34,638 nucleotides of DNA from Bacteroidia bacterium. GTDB taxonomy: Bacteria; Bacteroidota; Bacteroidia; Chitinophagales; BACL12. The stretch lies in contig JAUIHG010000011.1 of assembly GCA_030432405.1 (NCBI GenBank), forward strand, positions 1-34,638, given 5' to 3'. The notes under the pieces are model-generated. The model searched no databases, had not been told where the DNA came from, and was given only the letters and a program-made list of their open reading frames with translations. The translations under genes and the position numbers were made by a program. Within the stretch, counting starts at the first letter, position 1. Every line of letters begins with the position of its first letter. Shown here piece by piece: positions 7,283 through 15,048 of this stretch.

Positions 7283-10060
7283 ATGCGTTTCCACGTTTCC
7301 ACCCGTTCAGGCCTTTGCCTGAACCGCCTCCGCGCCTCGGTCGTCTTCTGTGCCCTGTTGTTTATTGTTTTCGCCGGACCGGCGAAAGCCCAGGTCAACA
7401 CCGCCGACTCCCTCGCGCTGGTGGACTTTTACATGGCCACTGGCGGCACGGCCTGGAACAACAGCAACAATTGGCTCACCGGCCCGGTGGACAGTTGGTT
7501 CGGCGTTCGCGTGGCAGGCGGACGGGTGCGTTCCCTTCAAATGCTCAATAACGACTTGAGCGGGACGGTGCCGGCCTCCCTGAGTGCACTGGATGCACTG
7601 GACACCCTCCGGCTTTCCAAAAACACGATCCAAGGTGTGGAAAGCCTCGGTGGCCTGGAAAAGCTTCGCTTTCTGGCGCTGGACCGCAACCCCCTGACCG
7701 AAATTCCACCGCTCTTTGACCTGCTCAAACTCCGGGAACTGAACCTCTCCGAATGCCAATTAACCTGGGTGCCCAACCTGAGTTCATGCACCGGCCTGGC
7801 CCTGCTCAACCTGTCCAAAAACCAGCTGGCCAATATGCCCGGACTGGGCGCCATCGATTCGCTTTTGGAGGTCAACGTGGCAGACAATGCGCTGGACGAA
7901 TTTCCGGCAGTCAACCAACCCTTGCTTTCGCTTTTGGACGTATCCGGAAACGCCCTGGAGTTTGATGACCTCGAAACGCTGCTTGGGCAAATCCCCAGCG
8001 GGGTCACCTTCAAAACCGAAGACCAGGCCGTGGCCGGAGCCCCTCAATTTGTTTACAACAATGCCGGTCCTCTCGATCCGGTGTTCATGACCGTGCCCCT
8101 GACCGGGGCGAACACCGAATACGAATGGTTCTACGGGAGCTCCAGCATTACCGGCCCTTCTCCCCTGGACAATGGGGTGGCGCTTGGCTGCCTGTTTGGT
8201 TGTCCACCTGCCCTGAACGGAACGTACCAGTGCCGCATGACCAACCCCTTGTTTCCCGGCACGGAAATCCGCTATGCCCCCTTCACGCTGGAAAGTTCGC
8301 CGAGCCCACCCTTCACCGTTTCCCCAGGCGTTGGCGACGTGATCAACAGCAGCGTTCCCCTGACCTACATCGACAATTTTGTATTGGAATCCACCCTGTT
8401 CATCCAGGGCAGTTCCGATGTTACCTTTTCCAATTGCACCATCTGGGTATGCAATCCCAATGCCGGTATTGTGGTTGAAGACATTGCCGACCTCACCCTG
8501 AACAACGTGGTGTTGCGCCCTTGTGAAGGCGATGCCTACTGGGCAGGCATTGACATTGACGACAATGCCGCCATCGACATGGACGGCAGCAGCGTGTACC
8601 ATGCCGCTTACGGCGTGGACATCCAGGCGTTCAGCATCAACAGCATCAACGGTTCGGAATTCATCAACTGCAATACTGGCGTGCGGTTGTTGGGGCCCTC
8701 TCCCTTTGGCTCCACCGTAGTGGACCAGATCGACGGCAACCGCTTCCTGATCAACGATGCCGTACCGGATTTCAGCGGGGCGGCGGGCGTGGACCCAACG
8801 GACTTTGCCGGCGTCAGCGTGCGCGACCGCAACCTGGGCACTTTCGGATTTTCCTCCGGGGTCAAAAACAACGTTTTTGCCAACCAAACGGCCATTACCT
8901 GCTTTGACTATTGCGGCATCATCGCGGAAAACGCCGGCATCGTGATCGAAAAAAACACCTACATCGACATGTACTGCGGTGTGGACATGAGCCAACCGCA
9001 AAGCACCAGCGTGGTGATGGGCGACAGCGTAGTCAACCTCAATGTGGCCGACTGCACGGCCGTATCGCACAAATTCGAAAACTCGAATCAACCGGTCCTG
9101 CTGACCGGAAGCACCCTGATCACTACTCCCTCGCCTTATGATTCGATTTTCATCGGCGCGGCGGCCATCAATTGCACCAACTGGGTGGAGTTCAGCAACA
9201 ACTCATTTTCGCATTTTGACCACAGCCAGGTCCTGGATTCGGATTTCCGCGTCCGCATCCTGGACAATGCCATGCACGGCGGGTACGTTGGCGCTTATTT
9301 CCGCAATACGCGCAAACTGAACTACCAGTGCAACGCCACTACTGACATCTTTTGCGGTTCGGCCTACCGGGTGGACAACAACCTGTTGAATTTCATCGAA
9401 GCCAATTACCCCAACTGGTTCAACATGCAACTGAACTTCCGTTGGAACGGCATCACGCCCCCACCCTACAATCCGCAAAACGGCACGGATCCCGACCACG
9501 ACGACGAGTATTCGATGCGCTTTTTTGGTTGCCCGGCCGCCAATCCAACCGTGGCCTGCGGCCCCGGCGAAGGCATCACCGTAGCCGTGCAGGCACCGGA
9601 TGTTTCGGCCAATGCCATGGACAGCCTGCGCGTGGAATTCACGCTCGACCAGCCGCCCGCCCCCTTTGGCAATCCCTCCCCGGGTTGCGATCCGGGGTCG
9701 CCGCGTTACGCGCCGCGTTTTGAGCGCCCACGCAACTGGGTGCGGTTCGTGGAGTCCACGCCTGGTGGCCTCGGTGATTTTGAGGCCGACCTGCACCTGT
9801 TGGCCAGCCAGGAAACCACAGCTGCTGCCTCCTCGGGCACGCTGGTCCTGCACCCCAATCCCGGCAGCAACGGATTCCATCTCGCCTCCGGCGAAGGCGG
9901 CCTGCTGCAGTTCTACAACAGCCAGGGCCAGCTGCGCCACAGCGTCCAGGTACAAGGCCGGCAATGGGTCAACGCCCCGGTCCAACCCGGCCTCTATCAG
10001 ATAGTGTTGCTTGGCCACGACGGCAGCACCCACCAGGGATCCTGGATTAAGCAGCCCTGA
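7283..10060 (+). CDS. Secreted leucine-rich-repeat / beta-helix protein with T9SS sorting domain
   Basis: The product has 925 residues. The signal peptide ends FAGPAKA before Q37 and is encoded across a palindrome copy. Residues about 40-75 carry the 'LVDFYMATGGTAWNNSNNWL' module that usually precedes LRRs in Bacteroidota. LRRs follow to about 240 ('LDTLRLSKNTIQGVESLGGLEKLRFLAL' type units), then an Ig-like segment (about 255-365). From about 380 to 720 there is a run of short parallel beta-helix strands ('VTFSNCTIWV', 'LTLNNVVL', 'INSINGSEFINCNTGV'). The last 73 residues, from 'LVLHPNPGSNGFHL' (about 853), are a T9SS type A sorting domain. I infer a cell-surface or secreted binding protein; the beta-helix could also be a polysaccharide-active fold, but I see no catalytic signature. 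The start is the ATG at 7283, downstream of the terminator. Confidence 0.85.
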   Translation: MRFHVSTRSGLCLNRLRASVVFCALLFIVFAGPAKAQVNTADSLALVDFYMATGGTAWNNSNNWLTGPVDSWFGVRVAGGRVRSLQMLNNDLSGTVPASLSALDALDTLRLSKNTIQGVESLGGLEKLRFLALDRNPLTEIPPLFDLLKLRELNLSECQLTWVPNLSSCTGLALLNLSKNQLANMPGLGAIDSLLEVNVADNALDEFPAVNQPLLSLLDVSGNALEFDDLETLLGQIPSGVTFKTEDQAVAGAPQFVYNNAGPLDPVFMTVPLTGANTEYEWFYGSSSITGPSPLDNGVALGCLFGCPPALNGTYQCRMTNPLFPGTEIRYAPFTLESSPSPPFTVSPGVGDVINSSVPLTYIDNFVLESTLFIQGSSDVTFSNCTIWVCNPNAGIVVEDIADLTLNNVVLRPCEGDAYWAGIDIDDNAAIDMDGSSVYHAAYGVDIQAFSINSINGSEFINCNTGVRLLGPSPFGSTVVDQIDGNRFLINDAVPDFSGAAGVDPTDFAGVSVRDRNLGTFGFSSGVKNNVFANQTAITCFDYCGIIAENAGIVIEKNTYIDMYCGVDMSQPQSTSVVMGDSVVNLNVADCTAVSHKFENSNQPVLLTGSTLITTPSPYDSIFIGAAAINCTNWVEFSNNSFSHFDHSQVLDSDFRVRILDNAMHGGYVGAYFRNTRKLNYQCNATTDIFCGSAYRVDNNLLNFIEANYPNWFNMQLNFRWNGITPPPYNPQNGTDPDHDDEYSMRFFGCPAANPTVACGPGEGITVAVQAPDVSANAMDSLRVEFTLDQPPAPFGNPSPGCDPGSPRYAPRFERPRNWVRFVESTPGGLGDFEADLHLLASQETTAAASSGTLVLHPNPGSNGFHLASGEGGLLQFYNSQGQLRHSVQVQGRQWVNAPVQPGLYQIVLLGHDGSTHQGSWIKQP
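7370..7386 (+). repeat. Dispersed palindrome copy, TTCGCCGGACCGGCGAA
   Basis: Exact 17-mer, preceded by GTT. It encodes FAGPAK at the signal-peptide end of the LRR/beta-helix protein. Confidence 0.92.
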
Positions 10061-10112
10061 ACGCAGCGCGCGACCGAGCAGAAAGCGGGATGTTTGAGGT
10101 TCAAGCTTCCCC

Positions 10113-13100
10113 GTGCGTACCACATTGCCTTTCCTGTTGTTGGCCGCGTTTTCCTGGGCCGCCTTTGGGCCGAGCATACATGCCGGCCAGGACCAGGCTG
10201 CGCATGCTCCGATGGGCACACGCGCGGAAGGTGGCAGCGGGCTTTTCGCCGAAGGCGAACGGATGTATGGCGGGCGCCGCTACGCCGATGCCCTGCCCTT
10301 GTTTGAGCGGGCGGATTCCGCGTTCCGTGCCCAAGGCAACGCCGACAGCGTGCTGCTGGCCTTGGTGTGGCAGGGCTGGTGCCTGATTTACCTGGAAGAG
10401 TTTCCGGAGGTTTTCGCGCGGCTGGAAAAGGCGCGCCAATACGCGGAACGCCATGCCCAACAGTCCGGGCGGCCGCTGGACCGGCAACGGCGCATTGATC
10501 TGGAACGCTTGTTCCAAAAATACTACAGCCGCATGGGAGACCACGTGCGGACCGGCATCAGCAGCCTGGCCCTCGTGCGCCTGTACGGCGAAGGCGGACC
10601 GCCATACGATCGGGATCGGATCGGCGACGCCTGGAACAAATACGGCGCCGCCTTGGCCTTGCAGCATCGCCACGACCAGGCCTTGGCGGCGTTTGACAGT
10701 GCGGCGTTGTGGCATCGGGAGCCCTTGCCTGCCGACGCCGTGGGTGCCGGGAGCTTCGCGGGTGACGGGCGTGGCGGGGGTGCCGGGAGCACCGACGGTG
10801 CCACGAGTGCTGCCGGTGCCGGGGATGCCACTATCGGTAAATCGAGCAATGGACATTTGTCCAGAGGCTATTTGGCCGCGTTAAACAACCGCGCCAATGT
10901 GCTGCGCCTGGCGGGGCGGCACGCGGAGGCGCTCGAAGCGCACCGGCACATTCTGGCGCTGCGGACCAGCGCCGCGCAAGATCCGACGGCGGACCGGCAC
11001 GTGGCCGTCAGCCATTACAACGTGGCCCATGCCCTGCTGAGCACCGGGCAAGCCGCACAGGCCCTCCCGCATGTGGAGGCCTTTTTGAGCGGGTATCCGG
11101 GGCCTTCGTTCAGCTGGCGGCTCAACCAGGTCCGCGGCTACACCTTGCAGGGTCAGGTGCTGTTGGCCATGGACCAGCCGGCGGAGGCGGAAGCGGCCTT
11201 TGACCAGGCCATGGCCTTTTTGCTGCGCGATGCGCATCGCGAAAGTGCATGGGCAGACCAGCCCAATCTGGAGGCCTTCCGTCTGGCGCAAGAACTGCTG
11301 CCCGCCCTGGACGGCAAAGCGCAAAGCCTGCATGCGCAAGCACCCGAGCGCGCCTGGGCCTGGTCCTGCAGCGCGATGGACCTGGTGGACAGCTTGCGCA
11401 TCCACTATCCGGAAGGCCTTTCGCGGGCGTTTTACGAAGCCGACATCGATGCCGTTTACCGGCACCACATGCTCCTGTTTGCCGGCCAAAACCGGCACGA
11501 ATGGGACGCACGGGCCTGGCAGGCCATGGAGCGCAACAAATACCTGCACCTGTTCCAGGCCCGCCAGGAGCGTCAGGCCCGGTATCAGGCGGCTTTGCCG
11601 AAGGCCGCCATCGCGCGGCTGCGCGAAATCGAAAAAAACCTGGCACTGCATGCACGCGGCATCCGCGAAGCCCAATACGCCGAAAACGACAGCGCCCTGC
11701 AGGCGGCCCACCGTGAACGGCGGCGCTGGCAACGCCGCTACGATACCACCCTGGACAGCCTTGAAAAGGCCCACCCGGCCTATGCGCGCGCCCGCAGCTT
11801 GCCGCCCCAAAGCGGCGTGGAACAGGTGCAAGCCCTCCTGGCCCCGGATGAAGCCTACCTGGCCTTTTACGATGCCGGCACCGCGCTTTTCCGCGTGGCC
11901 CTCACGCGGGAATCGGTGGAGTGGTCGCGCATATCCTGGTCCGGCCACCAGGAAAGGCAGGTTCGGGATCTGCTTCGGGCCTTGCGGGATCCGGACTGGT
12001 TTTCCCGGCATTGGACCCAGGCCCGGCACTTGATCCTGGACAGCGGCCACGTGCTTTACATCCGCTTGCTCGGCACCTGGCTGGATGCCCATCCAGGGGT
12101 TCAGCGCCTGACGCTGCTGCCGGACGGTGCGCTCATGGCGCTGCCCTTTGAGGCGCTGCCGTGTTCGCCGGAGGCGAAACGCTTTGAACAGGCCGACTGG
12201 CTCGGCACCCGTTACGCCATCCGCTATGCCCACAGCGGGGGTCTGCTGGTGCAACAGCAAGGCCAGCTGCAGGGTCAGGCGCGCAGCAAGGAGCCGGGCA
12301 GCGGGCAGGAAGGGGGCCGTCAAGCGGGCCAGCATCAGGCTGACGATGGGCAACAGCGCGCAGCAGACCGGACCAAGGGCGGAATCCTGGGCCTGGTGCC
12401 GGACTACAGCGGCCTGGAGGGCTGGGCGGAATTGCCCGGAGCGGCGGCGGAAGTCGCCGGGCTCCGGCAGCGCTTTGGCGCACAGGCCTTGCGGGGCCGC
12501 GAAGCCCGCTCCACCCGCCTGGACAGCGCCTTCGCCGGACAGGCCTACCGCGTGCTGCACCTGGCCGCGCACAGCGTGGTGGACAGCCTCGAACCGCTGG
12601 ATTCCTACATCCTGCTGGCCGACGGGCCCTGGGCCACCTGGTCGATCGCGGGCTCGGAGCTGGACACGCGCCTGGTGGTGCTGTCGAGCTGTTCCAGCCT
12701 GGGCGGGCGCCACGTCCGTGGCGAAGGCCTCTACAGCCTGGCGCGCGCCTTCTTCCAAGCCGGCAGTTCCGGCATGCTCGGCGCGCTCTGGCTCAGCGAC
12801 GACCGCAGCACGGCCCGGTTGATGGAGGGCTTTTACGGCGGACTGCAAGACGAGGCCACGCCATCCGCCGCGCTGCGCGATGCCCGCGTGGACTACCTGG
12901 CCCAAAGCGCCGAACGCTACCGGCATCCGTTTTACTGGGCGGGCTTTGCCTACATGGGCGCTGATGCGCCGCTGGCCGGGTTGCAGCGGCCCTGGTGGCG
13001 GCAGCCGCTTTCAGGAGGCCGTATAGCCGCCATGGCGGCGGTGGCCTTTCTGGTGGTGCTGCTGTTGGGCTGGCGTTTGCGCGTTCGCCAAAGGCGCTTC

Positions 13101-13115
13101 GCCGGAGGCGCGTAG
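10113..13115 (+). CDS. Exported TPR-CHAT domain protease with C-terminal membrane anchor
   Basis: The product has 1000 residues, starting at a GTG (no better start is in frame). A signal peptide (about 1-24, TTLPFLLLAAFSWAAFG) precedes TPR-like helical repeats over about 45-480. The CHAT caspase-like domain spans about 600-960, with the catalytic His820 in 'LHLAAHSVVD' and Cys860 in 'LVVLSSCSSLGG', both present in normal spacing. A membrane segment (about 972-990, AAMAAVAFLVVLLLGW) is followed by a basic tail RLRVRQRRFAGGA. This predicts a protein whose TPR and CHAT parts lie outside the cytoplasm. Two low-complexity inserts stand out: Gly/Ala/Ser-rich around 210-250 and Gln/Gly-rich around 715-758. 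It is followed 18 bases later by the ABC exporter. Its substrate is unknown. Confidence 0.88.
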   Translation: MRTTLPFLLLAAFSWAAFGPSIHAGQDQAAHAPMGTRAEGGSGLFAEGERMYGGRRYADALPLFERADSAFRAQGNADSVLLALVWQGWCLIYLEEFPEVFARLEKARQYAERHAQQSGRPLDRQRRIDLERLFQKYYSRMGDHVRTGISSLALVRLYGEGGPPYDRDRIGDAWNKYGAALALQHRHDQALAAFDSAALWHREPLPADAVGAGSFAGDGRGGGAGSTDGATSAAGAGDATIGKSSNGHLSRGYLAALNNRANVLRLAGRHAEALEAHRHILALRTSAAQDPTADRHVAVSHYNVAHALLSTGQAAQALPHVEAFLSGYPGPSFSWRLNQVRGYTLQGQVLLAMDQPAEAEAAFDQAMAFLLRDAHRESAWADQPNLEAFRLAQELLPALDGKAQSLHAQAPERAWAWSCSAMDLVDSLRIHYPEGLSRAFYEADIDAVYRHHMLLFAGQNRHEWDARAWQAMERNKYLHLFQARQERQARYQAALPKAAIARLREIEKNLALHARGIREAQYAENDSALQAAHRERRRWQRRYDTTLDSLEKAHPAYARARSLPPQSGVEQVQALLAPDEAYLAFYDAGTALFRVALTRESVEWSRISWSGHQERQVRDLLRALRDPDWFSRHWTQARHLILDSGHVLYIRLLGTWLDAHPGVQRLTLLPDGALMALPFEALPCSPEAKRFEQADWLGTRYAIRYAHSGGLLVQQQGQLQGQARSKEPGSGQEGGRQAGQHQADDGQQRAADRTKGGILGLVPDYSGLEGWAELPGAAAEVAGLRQRFGAQALRGREARSTRLDSAFAGQAYRVLHLAAHSVVDSLEPLDSYILLADGPWATWSIAGSELDTRLVVLSSCSSLGGRHVRGEGLYSLARAFFQAGSSGMLGALWLSDDRSTARLMEGFYGGLQDEATPSAALRDARVDYLAQSAERYRHPFYWAGFAYMGADAPLAGLQRPWWRQPLSGGRIAAMAAVAFLVVLLLGWRLRVRQRRFAGGA
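10245..10259 (+). repeat. Dispersed palindrome, short form TTCGCCGAAGGCGAA
   Basis: 6+3+6 inverted repeat encoding FAEGER just after the signal peptide of the CHAT protein. Confidence 0.6.
12164..12178 (+). repeat. Dispersed palindrome, short form TTCGCCGGAGGCGAA
   Basis: Identical to the copy at 6501, including the GTG before it; encodes CSPEAKR in the CHAT domain. Confidence 0.75.
13081..13111 (+). repeat. Two adjacent degenerate palindrome units at the CHAT gene end
   Basis: TTCGCCAAAGGCGC and TTCGCCGGAGGCGC sit side by side and encode the last residues VRQRRFAGGA before the stop at 13113. The first 17 bases (GCGTTCGCCAAAGGCGC) recur exactly at 26098-26114. Confidence 0.65.
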
Positions 13116-13133
13116 TTTTGGACCGGCTCCGCC

Positions 13134-15011
13134 ATGCCCCACTACCGCCGCATTTTACGCCTGGCCGCACGCTACCGCGGCTATGCCCTGGCCAACATCG
13201 GCTTCAACGCGCTGTACGCGATTTTTTCGCTGTTCAGCCTGTTGATGGTCATTCCCTTTTTGCAGGTGCTCTTCGGGACGGTGGCCGTGCCGGAGGTGGA
13301 ACCCGCTTTTTCGTGGTCGCGCGAAAGCCTGGCCGGCATCTTCAATTACCGGTTCGGGCAGTACGTTGGCACTGCCGGAGAGACGGCCGGATTGATTTTG
13401 GTCTGCGGTGTGGTGGTGGTGGTGTTCTTATTGCGCAACGCCACGCGCTATGCGGCCATGTTTTTCCTGGCCCCCCTGCGCAATGGCGTAACCCGCGACC
13501 TGCGCCGCCAGCTCTACGACCGGATTTTGCATTTGCCCCTCGGCTGGTTTTCCGAAAAGCGAAAAGGCGACGTGCTGGCGCGCATGACCAGCGACGTAAC
13601 CGAGGTGGAATGGAGCATCATGAACACGCTGGAGGCCGCGTTCCGCGAACCGCTGCTGATCGGCTTTTTCCTGGCGGCCATGCTGATGATTTCACCCCAG
13701 CTAACCCTGTTTGTGTTCATTTTGCTGCCCCTGACCGGCCTGGTGATCGGGGGCCTGGGCAAATCCCTGCGCAAGCCCAGCCGGGCCGCCCAGGACCGGC
13801 TCGGTGACCTGCTTTCCCTGATCGAGGAAACGCTGGGCGGCATGCGGATTGTCAAGGGTTTCGGGGCAGAAGGCCAGCAGACCGCGCGTTTCCGCGAAGG
13901 CACGACCGCCCTGTACCGCGAACAAACCCGGGCCCTGCGCCGCAAGGACATGGCCTCCCCGCTATCGGAGTTTCTGGGCATCGGCGTGGTGGCCGTGGTG
14001 CTGTGGTTTGGCGGGCGCCTGGTGCTGGACGGGGCTTTTGCCCCAGAGGTGTTCATCGGTTACATTCTGATTTTTGCCAACCTGCTCAATCCCGCCAAAG
14101 CCTTTGCCAACGCCTACGCCAACATTCAGCGTGGCATCGCCAGCATGGAGCGATTGGAAGGCGTTCTGGAAGCGCCGGGCGAGGATTTGGGCCACAGCCC
14201 TGCCTCAGCCTCCGCCACTTACACTGCACCCATCAACTCTTCCGCCCCCACCACCCCTGCAGATTCCAAACTCAAATTGGAACAATCGATCCGATTTGAA
14301 GACGTCGGCTTTTCTTACCGCGCCGACCGGCCGGTTCTGGACGGCATCCGGCTCCAGCTCCGCAAAGGCGAAGTCGTGGCCCTGGTCGGCCCTTCCGGCG
14401 CTGGCAAAAGCACCCTGGCCGATTTGCTGCCGCGTTTTTTCAGCCCATCCTCAGGCCGCATTACCCTCGACGGCCAGGACATCGCAACCCTCCCGCTGGC
14501 CTCCGTGCGGGACCTGTTCGGCATCGTCACCCAGGAAGCCATCCTCTTCCACGATACTGTGGCGCAGAACATCGCCTTCGGCCTGCCGGAGGGAAGCGCT
14601 TCGCGCGAAGCGGTTGTCCAGGCCGCCAAGGTGGCCAATGCCCACGCCTTCATCCAGGCCCTGCCTCAGGGCTACGACACGGTCATCGGCGACCGCGGGC
14701 ATACGCTCTCCGGCGGCCAGCGCCAACGCCTGACCATTGCCCGGGCCGTGCTGCGCGACCCCCAGGTGCTCATTCTGGACGAAGCCACCTCCAACCTGGA
14801 CACCGAAAGCGAACGCCTGGTCCAGGAGGCCCTGCAGCAGCTCATGCGCGGCCGCACGGCATTGGTTATTGCCCACCGGCTGAGCACCGTGCAGCACGCC
14901 GACCGCATCGTGGTCCTGCAGGACGGCCGCATTGTGGAAGAAGGGCCGCACGCCGCCCTCATGCAGCAAGACGGCGCCTACCGCAAGCTGGTGGAGCTGC
15001 AAGCGTTTTGA
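13134..15011 (+). CDS. MsbA-type ABC exporter (fused permease and ATPase)
   Basis: The product has 625 residues, typical of a half-transporter that works as a homodimer. The membrane domain covers about 1-330 and begins 'YRRILRLAARYRGYALANIGFNALYAIFSLFSLLMVIPFL', close to the Bacteroidota lipid-A/MsbA-like group. The nucleotide-binding domain has Walker A GPSGAGKST at 419-427, signature LSGGQ at 525-529, and Walker B ending in Asp549-Glu550 (VLILDEATS), so it should hydrolyse ATP. A linker of about 25 residues rich in Ala, Pro, Ser and Thr (about 355-380) separates the domains. Lipid export is inferred from family resemblance only; peptide or drug export cannot be excluded. It lies 18 bases after the CHAT gene and 37 bases before the GH97 gene, so all three may be co-transcribed. 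Confidence 0.9.
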   Translation: MPHYRRILRLAARYRGYALANIGFNALYAIFSLFSLLMVIPFLQVLFGTVAVPEVEPAFSWSRESLAGIFNYRFGQYVGTAGETAGLILVCGVVVVVFLLRNATRYAAMFFLAPLRNGVTRDLRRQLYDRILHLPLGWFSEKRKGDVLARMTSDVTEVEWSIMNTLEAAFREPLLIGFFLAAMLMISPQLTLFVFILLPLTGLVIGGLGKSLRKPSRAAQDRLGDLLSLIEETLGGMRIVKGFGAEGQQTARFREGTTALYREQTRALRRKDMASPLSEFLGIGVVAVVLWFGGRLVLDGAFAPEVFIGYILIFANLLNPAKAFANAYANIQRGIASMERLEGVLEAPGEDLGHSPASASATYTAPINSSAPTTPADSKLKLEQSIRFEDVGFSYRADRPVLDGIRLQLRKGEVVALVGPSGAGKSTLADLLPRFFSPSSGRITLDGQDIATLPLASVRDLFGIVTQEAILFHDTVAQNIAFGLPEGSASREAVVQAAKVANAHAFIQALPQGYDTVIGDRGHTLSGGQRQRLTIARAVLRDPQVLILDEATSNLDTESERLVQEALQQLMRGRTALVIAHRLSTVQHADRIVVLQDGRIVEEGPHAALMQQDGAYRKLVELQAF

Positions 15012-15048
15012 GCGGGCTCGTGCTCGCTGCCCGCACTACCTTCGGAGC

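Noticed and set aside
10881..12926. Minus-strand open frame of 681 codons antisense to the CHAT gene
   Set aside because: GC-rich codon bias keeps the opposite strand free of stops; the plus-strand protein has clear CHAT motifs.
14597..14612. 16-base palindrome CGCTTCGCGCGAAGCG in the ABC exporter gene
   Set aside because: It lacks the TTCGCC/GGCGAA ends of the family and encodes plain residues (SASREA) between conserved blocks; kept apart as probable coincidence.
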